From assembly GCA_964635025.1 (NCBI GenBank), contig CAZWMY010000004.1, positions 1-64,000 on the forward strand: a DNA stretch of 64,000 bases. The letters are read 5' to 3'. A program made the translations under genes and the position numbers. Numbering within the stretch: the first letter of the stretch is position 1; the number at the start of each line of letters is the position of its first letter. The notes below the pieces were generated by a model, which was not told where the DNA came from, ran no database searches, and saw only the letters and a list, made by a program, of their open reading frames with translations. Positions 17,561-25,822 of this stretch are shown piece by piece. This DNA is from Desulfobacula sp964635025. GTDB lineage: Bacteria; Desulfobacterota; Desulfobacteria; Desulfobacterales; Desulfobacteraceae.

Positions 17561-17976
17561 AAAAAGCGACCAAACGCGGAAGGGTTATGGCGGAAATCAA
17601 TATCACGCCGTTTACCGACGTAGTGCTGGTGCTTTTGATCATCTTCATGATTGCAACGCCGGTACTCCTTCAGCCCGGCATCAAGGTGGAACTTCCCAAA
17701 GCCAAGGCGGCAGAGAGCAATACCGATAAAAATCTGACCATCATCGTGGGGACAAACGGGGAGGTTTATTTGGATGATCAAAGAATAGAGCTTGGCAATC
17801 TGAGATATGAGATAGCCACACGCCTTGCAGATAAACCCGGCATGTCCGTGATTGTCAAGGGTGATAAAGCAGTGGCCTATGAATGGATCGTCAAGGTGAT
17901 TGATGCGGCCAAGCAATCCGGTGCCAAAAAATTTGCGCTGGGAGTGGAACTTAAAGACGGCGCATTTGGTATTTGA
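17557..17976 (+). CDS. exbD: ExbD/TolR-family protein
   Basis: 139 aa. One N-terminal membrane segment (VVLVLLIIFMIATPVL) with the family Asp just before it (ITPFTDVVLVLLI), which carries protons, then a periplasmic domain with KGDKAVAYEWIVKVIDAAKQSG. The start overlaps the end of exbB by four bases. Works with ExbB and TonB. Confidence 0.93.
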   Translation: MKKATKRGRVMAEINITPFTDVVLVLLIIFMIATPVLLQPGIKVELPKAKAAESNTDKNLTIIVGTNGEVYLDDQRIELGNLRYEIATRLADKPGMSVIVKGDKAVAYEWIVKVIDAAKQSGAKKFALGVELKDGAFGI

Positions 17977-18008
17977 TCAAAAAGATCAGGATTTAAGAGG
18001 AGGCAATC

Positions 18009-18797
18009 GTGATTGCCATTAATAAAAAAAAGATAAAATTGTTGCCGGCAGGAAAAAAAGAATCCCACAGGTTTCTGAGCATCATGATGAGCCTGTCCCT
18101 GGCGGTGCATTTGATTCTATTTTGGGGTTTTTCTTCTGTCCAGATGTTCAAAACACATATCGTCCCTGATCTGACATTTGAGAATACTGCCGAACCCCCT
18201 TCCAGAATTATTCCGAGACCAAGGGCTACGGCCAGGGAACTATCAGACCTGGATGACATAAAGGATATCCAGAATTTTAAAATGAGCGCAGGCACTCCCC
18301 CTCCGAATGTTGAATCAACCCGGCCCAGTTCAGGTCAACCGTCCGGTGCAGCAAGTTTTGCCGGAGCGAGCGCGGGGATATCAGCAGGAAACGAGGGCTC
18401 CATCAGCGTTCCGTCTATCCCCGGGGCAGCAGCCATTGGAAGCCCCGGCATGCATATATCGCAATGGAACCCGTCAGGCGCCGGAGATTTGGATGTTACG
18501 GATTTTTCAAGCTCCAAGACCTATCTGGAACTTGTGAAACTCAAAATAGAGAAAAATAAAAAATATCCGGAAGACGCAAAGAGCAATCATGTAGAAGGAA
18601 TTGTAAGCCTGAAATTCATTATCTCCCCGGACGGCACCATTAAAAATACGGAAGTTGCAAAAAGCTCCCGAAATAAAATCCTGGACGAGGCTGCTCTAAA
18701 GGCCCTAAAGGATGCTTCGCCTTTTCCCAAACCGCCAACAAAGTTTTTTAAGGGAGATATCCCTTTGCAGATTTCCATCAGCTTTGAATTGACCTGA
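18009..18797 (+). CDS. tonB: TonB energy transducer
   Basis: 262 aa, preceded by AAGAGGAGG. A basic cytoplasmic tip, one membrane anchor (SLSLAVHLILFWGF, including the functional His), then a low-complexity Pro/Ser/Ala/Gly region (residues about 60-165) spanning the periplasm, and a C-terminal TonB domain with YPEDAKSNHVEGIVSLKFII and DEAALKALKDASPFPKPP. It contacts TonB boxes of outer-membrane receptors. It is the only TonB seen here, so it presumably serves both receptors. Confidence 0.93.
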   Translation: MIAINKKKIKLLPAGKKESHRFLSIMMSLSLAVHLILFWGFSSVQMFKTHIVPDLTFENTAEPPSRIIPRPRATARELSDLDDIKDIQNFKMSAGTPPPNVESTRPSSGQPSGAASFAGASAGISAGNEGSISVPSIPGAAAIGSPGMHISQWNPSGAGDLDVTDFSSSKTYLELVKLKIEKNKKYPEDAKSNHVEGIVSLKFIISPDGTIKNTEVAKSSRNKILDEAALKALKDASPFPKPPTKFFKGDIPLQISISFELT

Positions 18798-18801
18798 TCC
18801 T

Positions 18802-20079
18802 ATGCTCCCATCCCTTAATTCAACGGTTGCAAGATCTGAGACGGTTATAAAATCAATGTGCCGGTATATGGCAATTGCCGGGTTTTGCCTGCTTTTGCAT
18901 TTTTGCCCTGCCATTGCCGATGAAAAATCGGTTATGCATTTCCCGGAACGAATCGTGCTCACGATTACCGAAATGCCGTTCAACAGCCAGGCCGTTACCT
19001 GGCGGACAGGGCAAAAAAAAGGTTCCCCCAGGGCTGAACTCATCACACCATCGGATCTTTTAAACCCGGATAAACCACTGAAAATATTTCCGGCCGTCAC
19101 ATCTGTGGTGGAACCGGATAATAATAAATCCCTTGCATACCAGCACTCCGTTATTTTCAGCGGATTAACGCCGAATATGATCTATGCCTATCGTGTGGGG
19201 GATGATCAGACATGGAGTGAATGGAACCAGTTCAAAACCGCATTTGATAAACCGGAACCCTTCACATTCCTTTATTTCGGAGATGTTCAGGAGCAGGTTT
19301 TTCCCATGTGTTCCCAGGTGTTCAGGGCTGCGTTTCAAAAAGAGCCGGATGCAAGGTTTTGGCTGTTTACCGGCGACATGGTGGACAATGGCCCGGATGA
19401 CCGGTTGTGGGCTGAATTTTTTTCCGCCATGGGCTGGATACCCAAAACCACGCCCCTGGTCCTTATACCAGGGAATCACGAATACCCGGACCCGCGAATA
19501 ACACCCAAGGAGGAGCTTCATCTCACCTCTTTGTGGCGGCCTCAGTTTGCCTTACCGGAAAATGGTCCTGCCGGTCTTGAGGAAACTGCATTCAGTTTTG
19601 AATATCAGGGGGTGTGTTTTGTCATTTTGAACGGGAATGAAAAAACATCAGAACAGGCCCTTTGGCTTGACGCCGTTTTATCCAAAAACCAACAGCCGTG
19701 GACCATTGTGGCTATTCATCAGCCAATATACTCCATTTCCGAACGTAAAAACAAAACCGAATTCCAGACCCTTTTTGTCCCCATCTTGGATAAATATGGG
19801 GTTGACCTTGTCTTGCAGGGCCATGATCATGGCTATGCCCGAAGCCTTTCACTTAAGAATCACCAGCCTGTTTTAGGCAAAGAAAAGGGAACGGTTTATA
19901 TCATTTCCAACAGCGGCCCGAAATTTTATCCCATAAGCACCCGGTATGACCATCTCATGGCCAAAACGCTTTCCAATACCACAGGGTTCCAGTCCATCCG
20001 GGTGGAGAACAATGTCTTAAAATACACGGCTTACAATATGCAGCAAGAAGTGGTGGATGCTTTTGAAATTAAAAAATAA
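18802..20079 (+). CDS. exported calcineurin-like metallophosphoesterase with N-terminal FN3-like domain
   Basis: 425 aa, or about 407 if it starts at the ATG at 18856; both precede a signal peptide (MAIAGFCLLLHFCPAIADE). Residues about 55-140 resemble the fibronectin-like domain of purple acid phosphatases. The catalytic domain has the metal motifs YFGDVQ, TGDMVDNG, PGNHEYPD, AIHQP and GHDHGYAR in order. It probably hydrolyses phosphate esters in the periplasm. It follows tonB by four bases, so it is in that operon; its link to ligand uptake is not clear, though removing phosphate groups from a ligand is possible. Confidence 0.88.
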   Translation: MLPSLNSTVARSETVIKSMCRYMAIAGFCLLLHFCPAIADEKSVMHFPERIVLTITEMPFNSQAVTWRTGQKKGSPRAELITPSDLLNPDKPLKIFPAVTSVVEPDNNKSLAYQHSVIFSGLTPNMIYAYRVGDDQTWSEWNQFKTAFDKPEPFTFLYFGDVQEQVFPMCSQVFRAAFQKEPDARFWLFTGDMVDNGPDDRLWAEFFSAMGWIPKTTPLVLIPGNHEYPDPRITPKEELHLTSLWRPQFALPENGPAGLEETAFSFEYQGVCFVILNGNEKTSEQALWLDAVLSKNQQPWTIVAIHQPIYSISERKNKTEFQTLFVPILDKYGVDLVLQGHDHGYARSLSLKNHQPVLGKEKGTVYIISNSGPKFYPISTRYDHLMAKTLSNTTGFQSIRVENNVLKYTAYNMQQEVVDAFEIKK

Positions 20080-20105
20080 TCACCCTTTTCGACTTATTTT
20101 TTAAG

Positions 20106-22145
20106 TTAATCAGCGCATTTTTCCAGTTTCACGGCACAGACCTTATAATCCGGTGTTTTGGAGATAGGGTCGAGAAACGTTCCCAGGACCTGGTTTGAAT
20201 TTGCATTTTGAAAATGAAAATCCATGAACAGTGATCCCGGAGGAACAATATCACCGATGCAGATGGGCGTGATGACTTCTCCCCGCCGCGACATCACCTT
20301 GATACGATCTCCGTTTTTGAGACCCATTTTTCCGGCATCAACCGCATTGACCTGGGCAACCGGTTCCGGGAATTCATTTATTAATGTTTTGCATCTGCCG
20401 GTCATGGTGCTGGTGTTATAGTGTGCATACCTTCGCCCTGTTGTCAGGGTAAAAGGATACTGGCTGTCCGGGCCGTCTTTTGATTTTTGATACTCAACGC
20501 TATGAAATTTTCCTTTTCCCCGGGTGAACATTCCCTGGTGCAGAAACTGAGTGCCGGGATGTTCTGAAGACGGACACGGCCACTGGATTCCTTCAAAATC
20601 GATCCGGTCATAGGTGATTCCGGAAAAGCTGGGGGTGAGTGCTGTCATCTCCTGAAAGATTTCTTGTGCAGAATCATATTTCATTGCAACCCCCAGCCTT
20701 GTCCCGATTTCAGAAAAGATTTTCCAGTTGGGCAGGGCCTCTCCTGGCGGTTCAACAGCTTTGCGCACACGCTGGACCCGTCGCTCTGTATTGCTGAAGG
20801 TTCCATCCACTTCTGCCCAGCAGGCACCGGGCAATACCACATCGGCCATCAGGGCTGTGGATGTGAGGAAAATATCGTGAACCACCAGGAATTCCGCAGA
20901 CTCCAGGGCATGCCGGACGTGATCTGTATTGGGATCACCTTCAACGGAATTTTCACCAAAGATATATAAGCCTTTTAAGGACCCGTCAATGAGACCATCC
21001 ATCATTTCCGGGATCATTTTTCCAAGATGCGGTGAAAGTTCAACCCCCCAGGCATCCTGGAATTTTTTCCGGACGTTCGGGTCAATAACAGGCTGATAGC
21101 CGGGATAAACATTGGGCAAAGCGCCCATATCGCAGGCACCCTGGACATTGTTCTGGCCCCTTAGGGGATTCACACCGCTGGAGGCCTTCCCGATCTGGCC
21201 CGTCAAAAGGGCAAGGTTGGCAAGGGCTTTGACATTATCAACCCCGTGTGAATGTTCTGTGATGCCAAGGGTGTAGCAGATGCTGGAATTTTTTGATGTG
21301 GCATAGAGTCTGGCTGTTTCCTTAATCTTTTCAACAGAGACGCCGGTTATTTCCGATACACGTTCCAGGGTATAGGGCCGGATGGTTTCCTTTAAAATTT
21401 CAAAATCCTCGGTGCGGGTGGATATGAATTCTTCATTGTGCAGGTTATTGTTCAGGATTTCATTCATGACCCCGTTGAGAAAAGCGATGTCTGAGCCGAA
21501 ATTCAGCTGGATATGGATATCGGCAAAAGCGGAAAGATGTATTTTTCTTGGGTCCACCACAATAAGTTTTGCACCTTTTTCTTTTGCCCTGAACATCCGG
21601 TAAGCAATCAAGGGATGGGCCTCTGTTGTATTGGACCCAACCACCATCAGGCAATCGGTATCTTCAATCTCGGCGATTGAATTGGTCATGGCACCACTTC
21701 CAAACGCTGCGGCAAGACCTGCCACGGTAGGGGCATGTCAGAGCCGGGCGCAGTGATCGATATTGTTGGTCTGAAAGGCGGTCCGGCAGAGTTTCTGGCA
21801 GAGATAGTTTTCTTCATTTGTGCTGCGGGCCGAGCTGAAAAATCCGATGCTGTTTCCGCCGTGGGTGTTTTTTATTTCGGAAAACTTCGATGTGATGAGA
21901 TCAAACGCCTCTTCCCAGCTGGCTTTTTCCAGCTTGCCGTTTTTCCGGATCAAAGGATGGGTCAGGCGATCCTTGCTGTGAACAAATTCATGGGCCGAGT
22001 GCCCTTTGATACATAATTTGCCCTGGTTCATCCGTTTTTCTTTTGAGGGCAGGGTGTTCACCAGTTTGCCGTCCAGAACTTCAAGCAGCATCTGGCAGCC
22101 GCAGCCGCAATAGGGGCAGGTGGTTTTCACACATCGGTAATCCAT
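20106..22145 (-). CDS. fdhA: selenocysteine formate dehydrogenase, catalytic subunit 1
   Basis: 679 aa when the in-frame TGA at 21738-21740 is read as selenocysteine (position 136), in the motif DHCAR-L-U-HAPTVAGL, which matches the Mo/W-ligating site of formate dehydrogenases. N-terminal 4Fe-4S motif CPYCGCGC...CIKG, then the DMSO-reductase-family domains with GMGAL-type and GRRYAHYNTSTMTGR segments. It lacks the ferredoxin-like extension of the second copy. It oxidises formate or reduces CO2 using bis-MGD. No electron-transfer subunits adjoin it. Without recoding the gene would appear as two pieces. Confidence 0.92.
21706..21740 (-). promoter_or_regulatory. SECIS element of formate dehydrogenase 1
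   Basis: Starting 12 bases after the TGA, a 6 bp stem GTGGCA/TGCCGC (one G-T pair) at 21709-21725 encloses the loop GGTCT. This is the same apical loop as in E. coli fdhF SECIS, the binding site of SelB, and the distance is right for a bacterial SECIS. Confidence 0.8.
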
Positions 22146-22247
22146 TTGGTAACGCTCTCCTTTGTATTAAACATCTCATTCCCTTATTTGCCGGTCGTAT
22201 TTAAATAATTCCGGGGTGGAAATGAATTTTTTTCGTTGTGTCAAAAA

Positions 22248-22289
22248 AAACATAACGATATGTTTAATATGGGTCCCTTGGTTTGTCAA
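22248..22289 (-). promoter_or_regulatory. promoter and operator of formate dehydrogenase 1
   Basis: TTGACA (22284-22289), 17 bases, TAAACA (22261-22266). A perfect palindrome AAACATA-ACGA-TATGTTT at 22248-22265 overlaps the -10. The same arrangement is found before formate dehydrogenase 2, so a shared repressor is likely; molybdate- or tungstate-sensing regulation is inference. Confidence 0.65.
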
Positions 22290-22321
22290 GAGCCTGGATT
22301 TAAAATGCGGATTATCTTTTC

Positions 22322-22915
22322 TTATTTCATCAGAATGGGCCGATCATATGTACCCAATGCACAAGGCCTGCAAAGGATTTGATCATTTTTTATGACTTCG
22401 CGTTTGTCTCTTACCACCTGTCCGCATTGTTGGCAGACCGCCTTGAACCGGGTGGGTCCGGGCATGTCTGATGCGCTTACGGTCACCCGAACCTCTCCAA
22501 TCGTAAATTAATCTTGAAGGGTCATTCTTTTATACGCAAGAAGCTGCTGCTCGTTTTTGCCCATTATTTCCGGCTCATATTTTTGAGCAAGGTCTCTGGA
22601 AGTTTCTTTGGATACAATCCTGAAAGCCTTGCCTGATTCAAGGTTGACAAAGGTGGCGGCCATGATGCCGTTGTCGATAAATTTTAATGATCGCCTGCCC
22701 AATTTTGCGCCGGTAACAAAAGAAATTGCATCGGCGGCGCATCGGTCCATTTCCACATAAACGATGAGATTTTTTATCCGGGCAGGCTCTTCCATATCAT
22801 CCAAGCCGAGGAGTCGGCATCCTTCCATTGCCATTTGCACGCCGATAACCTGACCGGGACGGAGGTGACCATGGGCTTTTGCTGATTTTTTCAGCAGGGT
22901 TTCAAAATTTTCCAT
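22322..22915 (-). pseudogene. FmdE-family protein interrupted by an in-frame TAA
   Basis: The frame from the ATG at 22915 encodes the FmdE N-terminal domain (GHLRPGQVIGVQMAMEGC; DRCAADAISFVTGAKLGRRS), then stops with TAA at 22508-22510. The same frame continues without another stop for 62 codons to 22322 and encodes the expected C-terminal part: FTIGEVRVTV followed by a four-Cys zinc ribbon (CQQCG...CRPC). Thus one base change splits the gene. Two cysteines usual for the family are also replaced (HLC to HLR; TGC to TGA, here written as amino acids), which suggests decay. FmdE proteins accompany Mo/W enzymes and metal transport. A truncated working protein or a sequence error are alternatives. 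Confidence 0.75.
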
Positions 22916-22961
22916 GAATTATTCCCAATGTATCTTGTTTGGCTTTTTTTATTTTTCAAAA

Positions 22962-22993
22962 TTGACCTTATGTTAAGGTTGACATAAGGTCAA
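22962..22993. promoter_or_regulatory. 12 bp perfect inverted repeat before the FmdE gene
   Basis: TTGACCTTATGT, an 8-base spacer, and ACATAAGGTCAA. On the minus strand it gives TTGACC, 17 bases, TAAGGT, a promoter candidate about 40 bases before the FmdE start. The ACCTT/AAGGT dyads look like those of MerR-family operators. No merR gene is in the window. Confidence 0.45.
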
Positions 22994-23174
22994 GAACGAT
23001 TGTTATATTTTTGTCCAAAAGGTCCTGATCAGGAATACCGAAAACCGTATACAAGGCATTGAAAAAAAGCTATAAATGAAGATCAAACAAAAGCGCAATG
23101 TTTAAAGGGTATGTATGAAGCTTAAATCCAGCCAGATCCTTCTTGCCGATGACACCATTTTCGACGATATTTTT

Positions 23175-23855
23175 TCAGACCAGGGATGAAGCAAGAGCTC
23201 TGCCTTTATTGACAAATACAAACACACCGCCACAGCTTGATACCTGCTTATAGCCGACATCCAACCCGGCCCGGTCACAAGCGGCAATGGTTTCGTCGGC
23301 AGCCCAATAATACTCATTCTTATCCCAGCTTTCAGCCCATTTCCGAGAAGCCCTTGTTCGGGCATTTTTGCTCGGAAATGCAATGTCGGCGATGACGATA
23401 CGGCCGGAGGCCGAGATGTGATTCAACACAATTTTCCGAAGCAGCCCGATCTTTGTTTCAAGATCAAACTCATGAAAAACATAAGCCGATACAACACGGT
23501 CAAACACCCGTTCAAGTTCGGCGGGCCAGCCGCTCAAAAGATCGGCCTGCACAAGCACGGTTTCCGGAAGTTTATTACGCGCCTTCAGGATCATTTCCTG
23601 GGAAAAGTCCACGCCCCAAACCGAGCAGCCTTTTTGAAGAAACCGAGAGGCCAGGTTGCCGGTGCCGATACCAAGATCAAGCACCTGCATGCCTGGTGCG
23701 GTTTGACCAAGCCGAACAGCTTCATCCAACACCTTTTCATACCCTTCAAAAGGGAACCTGTTTTGGGTTGGAGACCCTTCAGCATCATATTTTTTTGCCC
23801 AGGCATCGAACAAGTGAACCCGTTCTTTGGGATTCATCGGCAATTCCCTTGCCAA
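23175..23855 (-). CDS. class I SAM-dependent methyltransferase
   Basis: 226 aa. SAM-binding motif LDLGIGTGNLASRFL near residue 60, acidic motif II (GVDFS) and DRVVSAYVFHEF as motif IV. No signal or membrane segment. Its start overlaps the end of the acetyltransferase gene by 22 bases. The UbiE-like or metalloid-methyltransferase-like style does not fix a substrate. It sits in a small minus-strand group with MobB and two acetyltransferases. Confidence 0.82.
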   Translation of the reverse strand: MARELPMNPKERVHLFDAWAKKYDAEGSPTQNRFPFEGYEKVLDEAVRLGQTAPGMQVLDLGIGTGNLASRFLQKGCSVWGVDFSQEMILKARNKLPETVLVQADLLSGWPAELERVFDRVVSAYVFHEFDLETKIGLLRKIVLNHISASGRIVIADIAFPSKNARTRASRKWAESWDKNEYYWAADETIAACDRAGLDVGYKQVSSCGGVFVFVNKGRALASSLV

Positions 23856-24319
23856 GGCACTTGCATGGCCATTTCAACACCTGTTAATTTAGTGAATTCG
23901 TCGCTTTCTGAAAATTCGTCTTCCTGTTCCAATGTCACCATGAAACCAAGGCGTTTGAATATATCAACATTGCCGGTTTCTTTTACAGTGTACAGGTGAA
24001 TCCGAGCCGCTTCTTTTTTTGCAGCAATAGCTTCAAGCGCACAAATCAGGCTGCGGGCCACACCGAGCCGCCTGAAATCTTGATGCACGCCAAGGCCCAT
24101 GATTCCAAGAGATTGATTTGTTATGCGATATTCAACAGTCCCAACGATACGGCCGCTGATAACGGCAACAAGCCTTTGGGTTTGGTTGCCTATCCGGGCC
24201 TTGTTGGCAATTGCCTTTTGGCTGGGGCGATAGGTCCGTCGGAGGATTGCCGTGGCTGACGCATCCACTTCTTGAATGCCGGGCCTGTCATCCGGTTTTT
24301 CGGGTCGTATGGTTATCAT
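23834..24319 (-). CDS. GNAT-family acetyltransferase
   Basis: 161 aa with the GNAT core: IMGLGVHQDFRRLGVARSLI contains the acetyl-CoA-binding Q/RxxGxA loop, followed by an alpha/beta region ending in FKRLGFMVTLEQEDEF. Substrate unknown. It overlaps the downstream methyltransferase gene and follows MobB by six bases. Confidence 0.82.
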   Translation of the reverse strand: MITIRPEKPDDRPGIQEVDASATAILRRTYRPSQKAIANKARIGNQTQRLVAVISGRIVGTVEYRITNQSLGIMGLGVHQDFRRLGVARSLICALEAIAAKKEAARIHLYTVKETGNVDIFKRLGFMVTLEQEDEFSESDEFTKLTGVEMAMQVPWQGNCR

Positions 24320-24325
24320 TTTATC

Positions 24326-24811
24326 TCAGGTCAGTGTTAAAAGAAAATCAGCAAGGGGGTCTACCTCTGATCTTTGAAAGACCTGAAGATCCGTATCCCC
24401 GACAGGGTCGTCCGTCACAACGGCTTTTACAAGTTTGATTCCTGTGAACAAAGGCGGTCTTCCGATAGCCTTTCTCCAGACTTCGATTTTCTGGAATGGT
24501 CCGCTGATCCAGCCTTCTATCAGGACAATATCCACATTTGAATAATAGGTTTCAAGAATTTTTTCAGGGGAGATGCCCAAAGCCCTCGGCAGATAGATAG
24601 CGCTCAATTCTTCTGTAATTGCAGATACCGGTGCCGCACCTGCTGTCCGGTGCCGGAAAGAATCCTTGCCCGGTTTGTCCAATTCATGGACATGAGCGCT
24701 ATGCTTCATTGTCCCGACGCGGATATTTTTATTGACCAGATTTTTCACAAGATCAACAATCAATGTGGTTTTTCCGCAGCCTGCATGACCGACAATGTGG
24801 ATGGGTGTCAT
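24326..24811 (-). CDS. mobB: molybdopterin-guanine dinucleotide biosynthesis protein B
   Basis: 161 aa. N-terminal P-loop GHAGCGKTT, then GTMKHSAHVHELDKPGKDSFRHRTAGA, a stretch diagnostic of MobB, and IVLIEGWISGPFQKIEVWR as Walker B and the family KIEV motif. MobB is a GTP-binding helper of MobA in making the guanylyl form of the cofactor used by formate dehydrogenases. It lies in the same minus-strand group as the first dehydrogenase, fitting that need. No mobA adjoins it. Confidence 0.9.
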   Translation of the reverse strand: MTPIHIVGHAGCGKTTLIVDLVKNLVNKNIRVGTMKHSAHVHELDKPGKDSFRHRTAGAAPVSAITEELSAIYLPRALGISPEKILETYYSNVDIVLIEGWISGPFQKIEVWRKAIGRPPLFTGIKLVKAVVTDDPVGDTDLQVFQRSEVDPLADFLLTLT

Positions 24812-24838
24812 TCTTTGATTCCTTTGAAACAGGTAAAC

Positions 24839-25063
24839 TTATTTACGCGGCAGTATGTCATAAATCAGGGTTAAAATAAATAAAAATGCCGGGATGGTTA
24901 AATGCCCATTTTGCCAAAAAGAATCTTCAACCGATGTATCTAAAAATGCATCAAAAGAAGTGTTCGCACCAATATGGGAATGCAGCCACCGAAGGCTCTG
25001 AATATCCGATTCCACATAATCAACCAAAGTGCCGTCAAGATCGAATAATATGGCTTTAAACAT
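24839..25063 (-). pseudogene. truncated HAD-like hydrolase fragment
   Basis: 74 codons. The start MFKAILFDLDGTLVDYVE has the HAD motif I (DLDGT) followed by an FDAFLDT helix region, but after about residue 50 the sequence turns into an unrelated hydrophobic tail and stops; motifs II and III are missing. Usual length is above 200 aa. It appears to be the 5' remnant of a deleted gene. No catalytic function expected. Confidence 0.65.
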
Positions 25064-25075
25064 AAAAAAAAGCCC

Positions 25076-25576
25076 TTAAATGTTTTTCCTGTATCGGCAT
25101 TCAATCAACACCCTGCTGCCAATAAGGATGGTCTTCCGGGTCCCATCGGCAGCATAACCGGCCTTTTGATAGAATCGCCGTGCTCGGCTGTTCAGTTCAA
25201 ATACCCACAGGGTAATGACGGTGAAACTCATCTCCAACAATCGATCTTCCACGACAGCCATCATTTTTCTGCCATACCCTTTGCCCTGGTGACCGGAATC
25301 AAGGTAGACGGCATAAATTTCGCCTGTTCCGGCCCCATCATCATCACGGCTTGGCCCGAATGATGCCCAGCCCACAATCCCGGAATCCTCGTTTGTGATG
25401 ACAATGGTGCCGTGGGCAGATTGGGTCAGCACATCAGCCCATCGATTCTGCCGGGATTCCTTTGACAGATTGGCCAGAAAACTTTCCGGGATTATTCCGG
25501 CATAGGCATCACGCCAGGTATCAACATGGATACGGGCGATGGCGGGTGCATCTTCAACTGTGGCGTCACGTATCAT
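25076..25576 (-). CDS. GNAT-family acetyltransferase
   Basis: 166 aa. Typical GNAT layout: IRDATVEDAPAIARIHVDTW at the start, GWASFGPSRDDD strand, IYAVYLDSGHQGKGYGRKM containing the acetyl-CoA loop, and a C-terminal ARRFYQKAGY. Resembles stand-alone small-molecule or protein N-acetyltransferases. First gene of this minus-strand group, ending 12 bases before the HAD fragment. Confidence 0.85.
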   Translation of the reverse strand: MIRDATVEDAPAIARIHVDTWRDAYAGIIPESFLANLSKESRQNRWADVLTQSAHGTIVITNEDSGIVGWASFGPSRDDDGAGTGEIYAVYLDSGHQGKGYGRKMMAVVEDRLLEMSFTVITLWVFELNSRARRFYQKAGYAADGTRKTILIGSRVLIECRYRKNI

Positions 25577-25822
25577 CCCAGTCTTTCAGTCTCCCATTTT
25601 TGATGAATTTTCTATAGATCCAGAACCTGGATACCATACCGGCAACAACACCTCAACAGGTTTTCAAAAAACGTTTTTGGTTATTTATGGTAAGTATTGG
25701 AATTAAAACATTTGATTACACACTAATATTTACAATAATTAACCGATTTGCTTGACAGAAGAAAATTTATTTATTATCGCAGTCTTACAAATTTTTTAAC
25801 CCAATTGACGAGGGGCGTTAAC

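Noticed and set aside
21723..22145. Two separate genes instead of one formate dehydrogenase (same question at 32880-33943)
   Set aside because: The TGA is exactly at the Sec/Cys ligand position, the frame continues with conserved sequence, and a GGTCT-loop SECIS follows.
22322..22510. TAA readthrough as a recoded amino acid in the FmdE gene
   Set aside because: Known recoded stops in such bacteria are TGA (Sec) or TAG (Pyl), not TAA, and other family residues are also lost, so decay is simpler.
25748..25822. Longer N-terminus of the radical SAM fusion from 25748
   Set aside because: The stretch contains a TTGACA promoter-like element and has no ribosome site; the ATG at 25823 with GAGG fits the paralogue's start.
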